A stretch of DNA of 64,000 nucleotides, taken from NCBI RefSeq assembly GCF_019375475.1, contig NZ_JAHXGQ010000003.1:496001-560000 (forward strand), given 5' to 3'. The notes below the pieces were generated by a model. It did no database searches and was not told the origin of the DNA. It saw nothing but the letters and a program-made list of their open reading frames with translations. Both the position numbers and the translations under genes were made by a program. The stretch is from Saccharothrix obliqua (GTDB taxonomy: Bacteria; Actinomycetota; Actinomycetes; Mycobacteriales; Pseudonocardiaceae). This document shows, in pieces, positions 25,463-36,328 of this stretch (positions within the stretch are counted from its first letter, which is position 1; each line of letters opens with the position of its first letter).

Positions 25463-28400
25463 CTGCTGCCCTCCTGCAGTGTCTGTGTGGGCGCTCCGGC
25501 GGTGAAGTCCGGGCGTGTGTGCTGAATCTTTGCGCGGACGGTGAACCGGCAGTCGCCGCTCAGGACCTCGCGGATGTCGTCGATGTCGCTCCTGGCGGTG
25601 CTGGTGAGCCCATGGGCCAGCGCTAGGCGCACGACTCCGGCGGGATCGGAGGCCAGTCGTCGACCGATGCCCTCATCGCCGCTGTCGATCTCTGCCCAGC
25701 AGTGGGCGGCGAAGGCACGGATCGAGGGAGAACGTGATGCGGCGAGCGCGAGCAGGTCGTTCTTGAAGGTGTCGGCCGGAGCCTGGGCCAGCGCGCTCTG
25801 CAACAGCCGGGGGTTCTCGATGTCACCGTCCATGAGGGTCAGCAACAGGTTGCGGGCGATCCGGTCGCGTTCCTGCTCGTCCGGGGCGAGGATGACCAAC
25901 AGTCTGTTCGCCGCGAGCACCAACTCTTTCGGGGAAGCCAGCCGTCGCAGGAAAAGATCCTCGCCGCTGCCGACCCCCTGTCCGGCGGCGATCGGTCGTA
26001 CGGCCTGGAGGATCGTGGCGCGGAGGTCGGTGTCGAGCGATGCGGCGCCGCATCGTTGGGCGACGGCGGCGATGGCGTCGATCGCCTCGCGGCGCTCGAC
26101 GTTCAGTTCCCGCGGTTCCAGCGCGATGTCGAGCATGGCGGCCACGAAGCGGTCACGTCGATCCGGGGCGCCGAGGTGGGAGAGGCCGGCCACGCTGACC
26201 AGGTCACTGCCGAACCCCGCGGAGCCCGGCGTGTAGGTGCGTGGTTTCGCTGCGGCCTCCAGCGCCGAGTTGGCGTGCTCGACCACGACAGGTGTCCTCA
26301 CCTCCAGTTCCCCGAGCACGGGCATGAGCCACGGCGCCTCGCCCGTCTCGACCGCACGTGACAGCCGTTCGACCAGGTACTCCTTGGCCGGTGCCAGGAG
26401 CTCCAAGGCACGGCCGAGCGCTTTCGGCACCGCTTTCTCCGTCACGCACAGCAGGACGGCGAACTGGCGTGCGGCGTCGGCCACGAGGTCGGGATGTACC
26501 CGGGCGCACCCCAGCAGGAGGTCGACGTGCGACTCGATCGAGTGCCGCAGTCCTCCCTTCCCGGCGACCGGCGCCAGGCGGGCGAGCAGTCTGCCCGCCG
26601 CGTCCCGCGGCGAGGCCCACACCAAGGCGGCCAGCGCCGTCAGCAGCGTCTCGTTCGCCCCCAGGGTCGCCCAGTCGCGGATGGGCCCCGTGGTGATCAG
26701 CCTGCCCTCCAACTTCTCGAACAACTCTCGCGCATGCCGCTCGGCGACCAGATCACCGTGCGCGCCGAGGAACTCGTACGCTGCCCTGGCCTGCCATACC
26801 GGTCCGTCGACCCACGACTGCTCGGGCACCAGGTCGGCGTCGGGTTGCTGCCGCAACAGCGCCGTGGCCTTCTTGTGCTCGGCACCCCGCAGATAGCGGT
26901 CGACGGCCAACGGCACGTTGTCGTCGCCCAGGGCGTCGCCGAGGCTGGTGTCGCATTGGCGCTGGTTGGCCAGGGCCGCCCCGGTCGACATGCGGTGCCT
27001 CAGGCGCATGAACACGCGGTGGGCCCGGTCGCGTTGTTCGGAGGCGAGGGCTTCAAGACCGCGCGCCAGCAGTTGTTCCTTGCCCTCGAACACGGTGAGC
27101 TTGTGACTGCGGGGAAGCGACTGTGCAGTGTGGTGCGTCTCGTAGCCCATGCCGGGCCCGCCGAGGGCGAAACGCAGATTGCGCAGGTCGTACAACCATG
27201 TGCGCACCTCGGCGTACATCCGCTCACGAGTGCCAGCGGCGACGGCCCGCTCGTAGTTCTCGACCGCGCCCGCGAGGTCGTTGCCCCGTGCGAGCGCCTG
27301 CCCGTGTCGGGCGCGGGCCAACACGTACAGCTCGGGACCGCAGTCCGCCTCGATCGAGGCCAACAGGGGCGACCAGTCCCGACGGCACTCCGCGACGGCG
27401 ATACGCACGCGCCCGGCGAACTCCGCCGCTTCGTCGGGCGCCGCCGCCGCGTGCCCGAGGGCGCGATCGCCCAAGCTCTCGAAGAGCTCGGGCAGACCGG
27501 CGGCGATCGCTTCTTCGGCCAGCCACAGCAACAACTCGCCGGCGAACTCGTCGTCATCGCGCATGGCTGCGACGCGTTCGGCCGCAACCGGCAACGACAT
27601 GTCTCCGGCCTCGTACCGCAACACCGCGTACACCGCCGTGCCGACACGTGCACGGGCGTTTGGCGAGTGCCGGAGCTCGTCGACCAGCTTGAACTCGTCC
27701 GGGAACTGGGACGGTACCTCTCCACGCCGCACCGGCCCCCAGGCGGCGGCGACGGCCGCGCGCATCGCGGCATCGTGCTGTCCGCTCGCCCGCAGTGCCC
27801 GCGTCAGCTGCGGCTGCAGGCCGGCTGCCTGGTGGAGGTAGCCGTCCTTCTGCAGGTCGGCCATCACCGACTTGTACCGCTGGGCGGCGGCCCGTGGGTC
27901 GGACTTCGACATCTTGTCGGCTTCGGCGAGCCGGTCGCGCAGCGCACCGTCGGCGAGAGGGCCGTGAAGGACGGCATCCGGAGCGAACACCGGTCCGGCC
28001 TCGTCCTGGGGGTGGAGGATCTCCCTGCAGTCGAGTCCGTCGGCGGCAAGCTCGCCGCGCAGCTCCTGGGCGTTGGTGAACGTCCGGTCGGCCGAGAGGT
28101 TTTCGCAGGTCACCAGCAGACTGCGCCAGGCTGTGTCGACCCGGGAGGCATCGGCCATCGTCCTGCCCAGCATGGCGTGCACGGTCTGCAGGTCCCGTCC
28201 GCCCGGCTGGAGGTCGAACGCCATCACCCGCAACACCGAACAGAATGCGCGAAGATCCTCGCGCGCGATCTCCGAGTCGGCCTGCTGTCGCCACAGTTGT
28301 CGCACGTGCCCGGTGAAGACCGCCAGCGCCGTCCGCTCGCCCGCGCTGTTGGCCAGTTGCTCCTCGCCAGAGGAAGGGGGCGCCGTCGCGAGCCGGTTGA

Positions 28401-28839
28401 CCACGGTCACCAGGTGGCGACGAACCGGTTCGGGAGCATCCGTGTCGGTCGCGATCACGATCCGGTCGATCGTCGGGTTCCACTCCCGTTCCGTTCCCGG
28501 TTCCGCTGCCGCGCCCGGCGGTTTCCGACGGAACATCCGGACCGCCTGCTCGAGTGCCTGTGCCAGCGGGGACTCTTCCGTCCGGCCGAGCTTGAGGCCT
28601 TTCTTCGCCTGTACGGCGATGAAGCCCTCGTTGTCCGTGAAGGCCACGATGTCGTCGACGGGGTAACCGGCCTGCAAGCCCACATGGGTGAGCCAGCCCG
28701 CGGTGCGCGGCCATGGCCGCGTGGCACTGGTGGGCAGGCGGGTTCCCGTCACCACGTGCGCGGCCAGCAACGCGCCCACCTGTATCTCGAACCGGAAGCC
28801 GCCAGCCGCTGCCGATCCCCCGCCGCTACTGGTCGCCAT
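25459..28839 (-). CDS. PD-(D/E)xK-like nuclease fused to a long helical-repeat (TPR/HEAT) region
   Basis: This is a 1126-residue protein. Residues 12-80 look like a restriction-endonuclease fold: FRFEIQVGALLAAHVV (Glu19), PVDDIVAF (Asp62/Asp63) and FIAVQAKKG (Gln77-x-Lys79). The D...QxK spacing fits PD-(D/E)xK variants found at the N-termini of defence proteins. The rest is almost entirely helical, with TPR-like stretches around 330-560 (AVENYERAVAAG) and HEAT-like ones beyond 700. I see no Walker A motif, so it is not a STAND ATPase. The ATG follows a TAGGGT box by six bases, suggesting a leaderless, independently promoted operon. The gene overlaps a downstream Abi_C gene. Whether the nuclease cuts DNA and what it senses are unknown. 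Confidence 0.8.
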   Translation of the reverse strand: MATSSGGGSAAAGGFRFEIQVGALLAAHVVTGTRLPTSATRPWPRTAGWLTHVGLQAGYPVDDIVAFTDNEGFIAVQAKKGLKLGRTEESPLAQALEQAVRMFRRKPPGAAAEPGTEREWNPTIDRIVIATDTDAPEPVRRHLVTVVNRLATAPPSSGEEQLANSAGERTALAVFTGHVRQLWRQQADSEIAREDLRAFCSVLRVMAFDLQPGGRDLQTVHAMLGRTMADASRVDTAWRSLLVTCENLSADRTFTNAQELRGELAADGLDCREILHPQDEAGPVFAPDAVLHGPLADGALRDRLAEADKMSKSDPRAAAQRYKSVMADLQKDGYLHQAAGLQPQLTRALRASGQHDAAMRAAVAAAWGPVRRGEVPSQFPDEFKLVDELRHSPNARARVGTAVYAVLRYEAGDMSLPVAAERVAAMRDDDEFAGELLLWLAEEAIAAGLPELFESLGDRALGHAAAAPDEAAEFAGRVRIAVAECRRDWSPLLASIEADCGPELYVLARARHGQALARGNDLAGAVENYERAVAAGTRERMYAEVRTWLYDLRNLRFALGGPGMGYETHHTAQSLPRSHKLTVFEGKEQLLARGLEALASEQRDRAHRVFMRLRHRMSTGAALANQRQCDTSLGDALGDDNVPLAVDRYLRGAEHKKATALLRQQPDADLVPEQSWVDGPVWQARAAYEFLGAHGDLVAERHARELFEKLEGRLITTGPIRDWATLGANETLLTALAALVWASPRDAAGRLLARLAPVAGKGGLRHSIESHVDLLLGCARVHPDLVADAARQFAVLLCVTEKAVPKALGRALELLAPAKEYLVERLSRAVETGEAPWLMPVLGELEVRTPVVVEHANSALEAAAKPRTYTPGSAGFGSDLVSVAGLSHLGAPDRRDRFVAAMLDIALEPRELNVERREAIDAIAAVAQRCGAASLDTDLRATILQAVRPIAAGQGVGSGEDLFLRRLASPKELVLAANRLLVILAPDEQERDRIARNLLLTLMDGDIENPRLLQSALAQAPADTFKNDLLALAASRSPSIRAFAAHCWAEIDSGDEGIGRRLASDPAGVVRLALAHGLTSTARSDIDDIREVLSGDCRFTVRAKIQHTRPDFTAGAPTQTLQEGSR

Positions 28840-28851
28840 CCGCGAACCCTA
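28837..28851 (-). promoter_or_regulatory. Leaderless promoter: TAGGGT six bases before ATG
   Basis: On the minus strand TAGGGT (28851-28846) is followed by TCGCGG and then the ATG at 28839. No Shine-Dalgarno is present. The geometry is identical to that in front of the genes at 22026, 60779 and 62982. Confidence 0.5.
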
Positions 28852-28899
28852 GCGGTCGCGCGCCCGGCCGGGCCGTCATCCGCGACGCGGACCCGCCGG

Positions 28900-29619
28900 G
28901 CAACGATCTTGGGCGTCTGCCTTTGGCGGGACTGCCCCAACGGGCCGCTCGTGCTGCCGCGGCTCGACTTGGAGCTGGTCCCCGGTCGCACGGTGGCGCT
29001 GGTCGGCGCGACCGGCGCGGGCAAGACCACGGTGGCCAAGTTGATCGCACGCTTCCACGACCCCAGCGGAGGCGCCGTGCTGTTGGACGGTGTCGACCTG
29101 CGTGAGATCTCCGAGGCCGACCTGCAGGCGAGGGTAATCCTGGTGACCCAGGAGAACCACCTGTTCTCCGGTACGGTCGCGGAGAACATCGGCTTGGGCG
29201 TGACCGATCCGGCGGCGATCCGGCGCGCCGCCGAGGCGGTGGGCCTGCACGAGCACATCGCCGCGCTACCCAGCGGTTACGACACCGAAGTCGGCAGACA
29301 CGGCGTGCGCTTGTCCGCCGGCCACCGCCAGCTCATCGGCTTCGCTCGCGTATTCCTGGCCGACCCGGCGGTGCTGGTGCTGGACGAAGCCACGTCGAGA
29401 CTGGACCGGTCGAGCGAGCAAACGGTGCAACGAGCCTTGACCACCGTGCTGGGTAGACGCACCACCCTGGTGATCGCGCATCGCCTGTCGACAGTCCTGA
29501 TGGCAGACCGCGTCCTGGTCCTCGATGCCGGGCGCGTGGTCGAGGACGGCCCGCCCGAGACGCTGATCGCTCAGGGGGAACAGTTCTCCTCGCTGCATGA
29601 GAACTGGCAGAGGTCCACC

Positions 29620-29631
<12 letters not shown>
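28900..29631 (+). pseudogene. Truncated ABC exporter: ATP-binding half only
   Basis: The frame encodes a complete-looking nucleotide-binding domain of an ABCB-type exporter: GATGAGKTT (Walker A), VILVTQENHLFSGT (Q-loop), LSAGHRQLIGFARV (a degenerate signature in place of LSGGQ), VLVLDEATSRLD (Walker B and D-loop) and TLVIAHRLST (H-loop). The membrane domain that should precede it is missing, and homology begins only at about GPLVLPRLDLELVPG. There is no plausible start or ribosome binding site at that point. The breakpoint lies within 60 bases of the defence operon start, so insertion of that operon may have destroyed the transporter. Confidence 0.75.
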
Positions 29632-31243
<1,612 letters not shown>

Positions 31244-31244
31244 C

Positions 31245-31580
31245 CCGCCTCCGGCGACGGTGCGCACGGCGTTTTGCAGGTCGTGGCCCAGGATGCGCTT
31301 GCGCACGAACCCCGACGCGCCGGCCATGATGGCGTCGAACAGGGCCTCGTCGTCGGTGAACGAGGTCAGCATCAGGCACTTCAGCTCCGGCAGCCGGGAG
31401 CGCAGCTCCCGGCACAGCTAGATGCCGTTGCCATCGGGCAACCGCACTTCCGGCACGGCCACCTCCGCACCGGTGACCGGCACCCGGGCGAGCGCCCCGC
31501 CCACGACCTCCAAGTCGTCGTCGCTGTTGCGCAACTCCCGGACACCGACCCGGACCACCTCATGGTCGGGCACAGAGCCG
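31245..31580 (-). pseudogene. Decayed NarL/DosR-type response-regulator receiver domain
   Basis: Minus-strand frames give [20 protein letters not shown] and then [16 protein letters not shown] followed by a TAG. In the same line they continue CRELRSRLPELKCLMLTSFT, DDEALFDAIMAGASGFVRKR and AVRTVAGGGS. This is a NarL-family receiver. The phospho-acceptor position in the VxDVRLPDG motif reads Glu, a nonsense codon interrupts helix 3, and the LuxR-type DNA-binding domain is absent. It is tail-to-tail with the kinase remnant, as if an operon had been rearranged by inversion. Confidence 0.65.
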
Positions 31581-31758
31581 AAAGACCCTGCCGCACCCGC
31601 TCGTGCTCCGCCACGGCACCGCTGCTCCCGCGGCTCTCCGCGAGGCTTCGACAGCCTGGTCTGGCACGCGGTCCTAGGTCCCGGACGGATGGGGACCAAC
31701 GGCTGCGTCCCGCGGCACGGCGCCTGCTTAGCGTCGGAAGGGGAGAAGGAGGTGCGCC

Positions 31759-32337
31759 ATGAGGGCACGCGACATCATGACCAGTCCGGTCATCACCGTG
31801 ACGCCCGACGTCCCGATCCGCGAGGCGGCGGCGTTGATGGTCTCGCACGGCTTCACCGCCCTGCCCGTCGTGGACGACGACAGGCTGGTGGCCATCGTCA
31901 CCGAGGCCGACCTGCTGCACGCCCGCTACGGCGACCACGAGTCCGCCGCCACCCCGGTACGTGAGGTGATGCTCGCGCCGGTCTGGGGCATGGACCCCGA
32001 CGCGCCCGCCGAGCTGCTGGCGCAGGTCATGGTCGTCGACCGGGTGCGCTGCGTGCCGGTCGTGGACGGCTCGCGGCTGGTCGGTGTGGTCACGCGTCGA
32101 GACCTGGTGCGCGCGCTGGCCCGCACGGACGCCTCCATCGCCGCCGACGTGCGTGAGCGCCTCGACGCCTACGGCGGGTCCGGCCGTTGGCCCGTGAGCG
32201 TGTACGACGGCGAGGCCCTGGTGCGGCGGGCACCGGAGGACAAGTGGACTTCCCGGGTCGTCTCGGCGCTGGCCGAGACGGTGCCCGGCGTGATGGGCGT
32301 GCGGCTAAGGACAGAACCGGATGGGGAACCCCGATGA
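31759..32337 (+). CDS. Tandem-CBS domain protein with C-terminal BON-like segment
   Basis: This is a 192-residue cytoplasmic protein. Two CBS motifs (residues about 3-58, [20 protein letters not shown] and [20 protein letters not shown]; and about 68-125, REVMLAPVW and [19 protein letters not shown]) form a Bateman module that normally binds adenosyl ligands. Residues 140-190 resemble a BON-type domain. AAGGAGG lies 6 bases before the ATG. The TGA overlaps the next gene's ATG (ATGA), so it is coupled to the universal stress protein behind it. Similar CBS/USP clusters belong to hypoxia or dormancy regulons in actinobacteria, but no intact DosR box was found upstream. Confidence 0.9.
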   Translation: MRARDIMTSPVITVTPDVPIREAAALMVSHGFTALPVVDDDRLVAIVTEADLLHARYGDHESAATPVREVMLAPVWGMDPDAPAELLAQVMVVDRVRCVPVVDGSRLVGVVTRRDLVRALARTDASIAADVRERLDAYGGSGRWPVSVYDGEALVRRAPEDKWTSRVVSALAETVPGVMGVRLRTEPDGEPR

Positions 32338-33206
32338 GTGAACCGATCGTGGTTGGTGTGGACGGATCGGCCACGGCGCTGAGCGCCGTCCGCTGGGCGG
32401 CGGCCGAGGCCGAGCGGCACCGGGTGCCGGTCAGGCTCGTGCACGCCTACCAGCCGCCGGTGCGCGGTTACCCGGAGATCGTGCTGACGGGCAACGAGGT
32501 GCGGGAGGCGTTCGAGGAGACGGGCCGGAAACGGCTCGCCGAGGCCGAGCGGGTCGTTCGGTCCACCGCACCGGGGGTGGAGGTCGTGACCTCCCTCGTG
32601 ATCGGCGGTCCGGCGGCCGTGCTGATCGGGGAGAGCGGGCGCGCGCGACTGGTCGTGCTGGGTTCCCGGGGCCTGGGCGGGTTCACCGGTCTGCTCGTGG
32701 GGTCGGTCGCCGTGGCCGTCTCCGCGCACGGTGCGTGTCCGGTGGTGGTGGTCCGTGAGCAGGTCCCCGCCGAAGGTGGCGTCGTGGTGGGCGTGGACGG
32801 TTCCGAGGTCAGTGAGCAGGCCGTGGCGTTCGCCTGCGAGCAGGCGTCCGCGCGCCGCGTGCCGCTGACCGCGGTGCTGGCCTGGACCGACTTCCTCGTG
32901 GACAGCGACTACGGCTCCCGCTTCACCGTGGACTGGGCGCAGGTCGAGGACGAAGAGCGCCGCGTGCTGGCCGAGCGCCTGGCCGGCTGGCAGGAGAAGT
33001 ACCCGGACGTGCCGGTCGACCGGGTCGTCGTGCGTGACCAGCCCGTGCGCGCGCTGCTCAGGGCGGCCGAGTCCGCCCAGCTCCTCGTGGTGGGCAGCCA
33101 CGGCTTGGGCGGCTTCACCGGGATGCTGCTCGGCGCCACCAGCCAGGCGCTGCTGCACCACGCCTCGTGCCCGTTGGCCTTGGTGCGGTCGGGGCGGGTG
33201 CGGTGA
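32334..33206 (+). CDS. Tandem universal stress protein (two UspA domains)
   Basis: This 290-residue cytoplasmic protein has two UspA domains: residues 1-140, beginning EPIVVGVDGSATALSAVRWA, and 148-290, beginning GGVVVGVDGSEVSEQAVAF. Each ends in the ATP-binding loop GS[RH]GLGGFTG[LM]L[VL]G followed by a serine or threonine, so both halves probably bind ATP. The start is ATG 32334, overlapping the upstream stop; a longer frame to 32187 would run through the CBS gene and is rejected. The length is standard for double-domain USPs of mycobacteria and relatives, which are induced in stationary or hypoxic cells. Confidence 0.92.
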   Translation: MSEPIVVGVDGSATALSAVRWAAAEAERHRVPVRLVHAYQPPVRGYPEIVLTGNEVREAFEETGRKRLAEAERVVRSTAPGVEVVTSLVIGGPAAVLIGESGRARLVVLGSRGLGGFTGLLVGSVAVAVSAHGACPVVVVREQVPAEGGVVVGVDGSEVSEQAVAFACEQASARRVPLTAVLAWTDFLVDSDYGSRFTVDWAQVEDEERRVLAERLAGWQEKYPDVPVDRVVVRDQPVRALLRAAESAQLLVVGSHGLGGFTGMLLGATSQALLHHASCPLALVRSGRVR

Positions 33207-33278
33207 CGGCGCGGGCCAGGAGTGGGCGTCGTGACCGACCAGCCGGAAATCATCATCGATTTGGACGAGGTGTGGACC

Positions 33279-33728
33279 ATGAGCACTACAGCCCCGATCG
33301 TCGTCGGTATCGACGGGAGTCCCGCGGCTGAACGCGCGTTGCGGTGGGCGATGGACGAGGCACAGCAGCGGGGAGCGCCGCTGCACGTAGTCAACGCGTA
33401 TGCCTACGAGCCGCTGACCGACTGGACGTTGGCGAGTGAGCAGGACGCCCGTGTCCGGTCGGAGGCGTTGATTGAGGACGCGCTCCACGTGGTGGCCGTG
33501 GGTCGGGCGGAGTTGCCGCCGATCATCCGCCACTGCGTGCGCGGGCCTGCGGCCGAGGCGTTGGAGGAGCGGGCGCGTGGCGCGGCGATGCTGGTGGTGG
33601 CCGCGCACGGCGGCAACCGGTTCCGGCGGGCGTTGCTGGGCAGCACCAGTGCCCACTGCGTGCGGCACGCCACGACCCCGGTCGTCGTGCTGCCCGCCAC
33701 GGCAGGCGAGCCGGCGGTGACGCGATGA
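33279..33728 (+). CDS. Single-domain universal stress protein
   Basis: This 149-residue UspA protein starts MSTTAPIVVGIDGSPAAERAL at ATG 33279, with GAGG 8 bases upstream. A GTG at 33222 would add a 19-residue acidic leader and cannot be excluded. The C-terminal VVAAHGGNRFRRALLGSTS is a degenerate version of the G-x2-G-x9-GS ATP loop, so ATP binding is less certain than in the upstream double USP. Its TGA overlaps the next ATG by four bases, continuing the coupled CBS-USP-USP-CBS set. Confidence 0.9.
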   Translation: MSTTAPIVVGIDGSPAAERALRWAMDEAQQRGAPLHVVNAYAYEPLTDWTLASEQDARVRSEALIEDALHVVAVGRAELPPIIRHCVRGPAAEALEERARGAAMLVVAAHGGNRFRRALLGSTSAHCVRHATTPVVVLPATAGEPAVTR

Positions 33729-34363
33729 GGGTGCGCGAGGTGATGACGCGCGACGTGGTGACCGTCGCGCCGGAGACGTCGGTTCGCGACGCCGGTGCCG
33801 TGCTCGCCGCGCGGGGGTTCACCATGCTGCCCGTGGTGGACGGGCGCGGTGACCTGCTGGGCGTGCTCACCGAGGCCGACGCGCTGAAGGACCGGCTCCC
33901 GGTGGACCCCCGCGGGCTGGTGCACGGTGAACAGCAGTGCGACCGGCCCCGGCCCGCGTGCGTCGTCGGCGACGCGATGGTCGAACCTGCGGTCGACACC
34001 ACGCCCCAGGCCGACGTCGCAGAGGTGGCGCGGCGGATGTTGGAGCGGGGCGTGCGCAGTGCCGTCGTCGTCGACGGCAAGCGCCTTGTCGGCGTGGTGA
34101 CCCGCCGGGACATGCTGCGCGTGGTCAGCCGCGACGATCAGGCGCTGGCGGCCGAGGTCCGCCACCGCCTGTGCCTCTACGGCGGTCGGCACCGCTGGCG
34201 GGTGGAGGTCACCGACGGCCGGGTGACGATCACGGACGAGTGGGGCGACGAGCGCGATCGGCACGTGGCCGCGGTGCTGGCGGGCGCGGTCGCCGGTGTG
34301 GTGGACGTGTGCTTCCGCGACTCGGTCCCCGCCGCGGTCGGACATGCGGTCGGCGACCGCTGA
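33725..34363 (+). CDS. Tandem-CBS domain protein with BON-like C-terminus
   Basis: This 212-residue paralogue of the CBS protein at 31759 has the same architecture. CBS1 covers about residues 1-60 (REVMTRDVVTVAPETSVRDA, MLPVVDGRGDLLGVLTEADA), and CBS2 about 80-140 ([39 protein letters not shown]). A BON-like segment follows (VEVTDGRVTITDEW, DRHVAAVLAGAVAGVVDVCF). The linker between the CBS motifs is longer than in its paralogue. It ends the four-gene operon and stops 11 bases before the convergent SulP stop. Confidence 0.9.
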   Translation: MRVREVMTRDVVTVAPETSVRDAGAVLAARGFTMLPVVDGRGDLLGVLTEADALKDRLPVDPRGLVHGEQQCDRPRPACVVGDAMVEPAVDTTPQADVAEVARRMLERGVRSAVVVDGKRLVGVVTRRDMLRVVSRDDQALAAEVRHRLCLYGGRHRWRVEVTDGRVTITDEWGDERDRHVAAVLAGAVAGVVDVCFRDSVPAAVGHAVGDR

Positions 34364-34374
34364 GCACGAGGCCG

Positions 34375-35982
34375 TCAGGGCAGGAGGTCGCGCTGCCGCA
34401 AGAGGGTGCGAGCGTGGTCGATGGCGTCGGGCGTGTGGTCGAACGCGCACAGGTCCAGTGCGTCGAGTGCCTGGCGGTGTTCCTCGCGCACACCGGAGAC
34501 CAGGACGGTGACGCCGCGGTGTTCCAGCCGGCGCACGGCGTCGCGCAGCACGTGCGCGCCGGTGGCGTCCACCGCGGACAGGCGGGACATCCGCAGGATC
34601 ACCACCGCCACCGGGGCGATCCCGCTCAGCTCCAACAGGAAGCGGTGGGCCGCGGCGAACAGCAGCGGCCCGTCCAGGCGGTAGGCGACGATGTGCCGGG
34701 CCAGCAGCGCCCGTTCCTCCTCGTGGTGGTCGCCCGGCTCCAGCGGCACCTCCTCCAGCCGCGCGGTCCGCGACACCGCGCGCAGGGCGAACACGCCCGC
34801 CAGCACCAGACCGACGATGACGGCGGTGACCAGGTCCAGCGCGAGCGTCGCCACGGCGGTCAGCACGAGCACCGCGGCGTCGGAGCGGCCGGTCCGGACC
34901 AGGGCGCGCACCGAGCCGGCCTCGACCATCCGGACCGCCGTGGCCAGCAGCACGCCCGCGAGCACCGCCAGCGGAACCCCGGCCACCCACGGCGCGGCGA
35001 CCAGGACGATCAGCAGCAGCACCGCGGCGTGGGTGAGGGCGGCCAACCGCGAGGTCGCGCCGGAGCGGACGTTGACCGCCGTGCGCGCGATGGCCGCCGT
35101 CGCAGGCACACCGCCGAACAGCGGTGCGACCAGGTTGGCCACGCCCTGGCCGAACAGCTCCCGGTCGGGGTCGTGGCGCCGGCCGACGCTCATCCCGTCG
35201 GCGACCGCGGCCGACAGCAGGCTCTCCAGCGCGGCGAGCGCCGCCACGGCCACCGCCGAGGGCAGCAGCGACCACAGCGCGTCCGGGTCCACGAACGCCA
35301 GGGAGGGCGCGGGCAGCGAGGCGGGCAGCTCCCCGATCCGGGCCACGGGCAGCGCCGCCCACTGGGCCACGAGGGTCGCCACGACGACGGCGGGCAGCGA
35401 GAACGGCACGCCCGGCCGCCACCTGGCACCGACGAGCATCACCACGGCCACCCCCGCCGCCAGGGCGACGGCCTCCCAGCGCGGCGCGGCGACGAAGTCG
35501 GCGAAGGCCGCGACGGCGGCGAGCACCACGTGGTCCTCGTCCGGCGCGGACACCCCGAGCGCGGCGGGCACCTGCTGCAACGCGATCACCGCCGCGATGC
35601 CGATCGTGAACCCCTCCACCACCGGCACGGGCACGTACCGCATGTAGCGGCCCGCCCTCGCGACCGCGAGCAGCACCAGCAGGACCCCGGCGAGCAGGCC
35701 GACGGTGAGCACGCCGTCCACGCCGTAACGGGCGACGATCGGCACCAGGACCACCGTCATCGCGCCGGTGGGTCCGGACACCTGGAGGCTGGAGCCGCCG
35801 AACACCGCGGCCAGCGCACCCGCCACGACCGCCGTGACGAGGCCGGAGGCCGCACCGAGCCCGGAGGCGACGCCGAACCCGAGGGCCAATGGCAGCGCCA
35901 CGATCGCCACCGTCACACCGGCGAGCAGGTCCCGTCGGCTCGCACCCGCCCAGTCCGCCTTCGTGGGCAGGAACGCCGTCAC
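34375..35982 (-). CDS. SulP-family anion transporter with STAS domain
   Basis: This 535-residue SulP permease has 10 or more membrane helices (residues about 20-410), the sulfate-transporter signature region AVVAGALAAVFGGSSLQVSGP and GQGVANLVAPLFGGVPATAA. A cytoplasmic STAS domain (about 430-535) follows, with ILRMSRLSAVDATGAHVLRD carrying the conserved Asp-Ala-Thr-Gly. SulP proteins move sulfate, bicarbonate or C4-dicarboxylates; the substrate cannot be read here. The GTG start at 35982 overlaps the TGA of the upstream ArsR gene by four bases, so both are co-transcribed and coupled. A much longer upstream frame runs through the regulator and is not real. Confidence 0.92.
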   Translation of the reverse strand: MTAFLPTKADWAGASRRDLLAGVTVAIVALPLALGFGVASGLGAASGLVTAVVAGALAAVFGGSSLQVSGPTGAMTVVLVPIVARYGVDGVLTVGLLAGVLLVLLAVARAGRYMRYVPVPVVEGFTIGIAAVIALQQVPAALGVSAPDEDHVVLAAVAAFADFVAAPRWEAVALAAGVAVVMLVGARWRPGVPFSLPAVVVATLVAQWAALPVARIGELPASLPAPSLAFVDPDALWSLLPSAVAVAALAALESLLSAAVADGMSVGRRHDPDRELFGQGVANLVAPLFGGVPATAAIARTAVNVRSGATSRLAALTHAAVLLLIVLVAAPWVAGVPLAVLAGVLLATAVRMVEAGSVRALVRTGRSDAAVLVLTAVATLALDLVTAVIVGLVLAGVFALRAVSRTARLEEVPLEPGDHHEEERALLARHIVAYRLDGPLLFAAAHRFLLELSGIAPVAVVILRMSRLSAVDATGAHVLRDAVRRLEHRGVTVLVSGVREEHRQALDALDLCAFDHTPDAIDHARTLLRQRDLLP

Positions 35983-36314
35983 GCGCGCTCCTCGTCGCGC
36001 AGCATCGCCAGCAGCTCGTTCTGCCCGGCCAGCAGTCCGGTGAGGACCTTCCGCGTCACGCTGAGCAGTTCGGCCACGTCGTCGCTGGTCAGTGCGTACA
36101 CCACGGTCGTGCCGTCGCGGGTCGCCGTGACGATGCCTGAGCGGCGCAGCACCGCGAGCTGGGCGGACAGGCTCGACGCCTCGATCCCGATGTCGGCCAG
36201 CAGTTCGCGCACCGGCCTCGGGCCGTCCTGGAGCAGTTCGAGGACCCTGATGCGCACCGGGTGCCCGAGCATCCGGAAGAACTCCGCCTTGGCCTGGTGC
36301 AGGGGGAGGGGCAC
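35979..36314 (-). CDS. ArsR-family transcriptional repressor
   Basis: This 111-residue winged-helix regulator has HTH residues around 18-85: MLGHPVRIRVLELLQDGPRP, ELLADIGIEASSLSAQLAVL, RRSGIVTATRDGTTVVYAL. It contains no cysteine at all, so it is not a classical thiolate metal sensor and probably responds to another signal tied to the anion moved by its partner. The start is GTG 36314 with AGGAG 7 bases upstream; a longer frame to 36422 would read through the operator. A perfect 8-bp inverted repeat lies immediately upstream of the ribosome binding site, consistent with autorepression of the ArsR-SulP operon. Confidence 0.9.
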   Translation of the reverse strand: MPLPLHQAKAEFFRMLGHPVRIRVLELLQDGPRPVRELLADIGIEASSLSAQLAVLRRSGIVTATRDGTTVVYALTSDDVAELLSVTRKVLTGLLAGQNELLAMLRDEERA

Positions 36315-36328
36315 GGCGGACTCCTGGA

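Noticed and set aside
31692-31711. GGGAC-N10-GTCCC before the CBS-USP operon as a DosR box
   Set aside because: The 10-base centre is too long for the DosR palindrome (GGGAC with about 4-6 central bases) and the flanking TT/AA bases are missing.
33222-33278. Longer N-terminus (19 residues from GTG 33222) for the single-domain USP
   Set aside because: USP domains begin directly at the first beta strand; the extra acidic leader has no counterpart in the tandem USP upstream and the ATG at 33279 has a ribosome binding site. It is kept only as an alternative.
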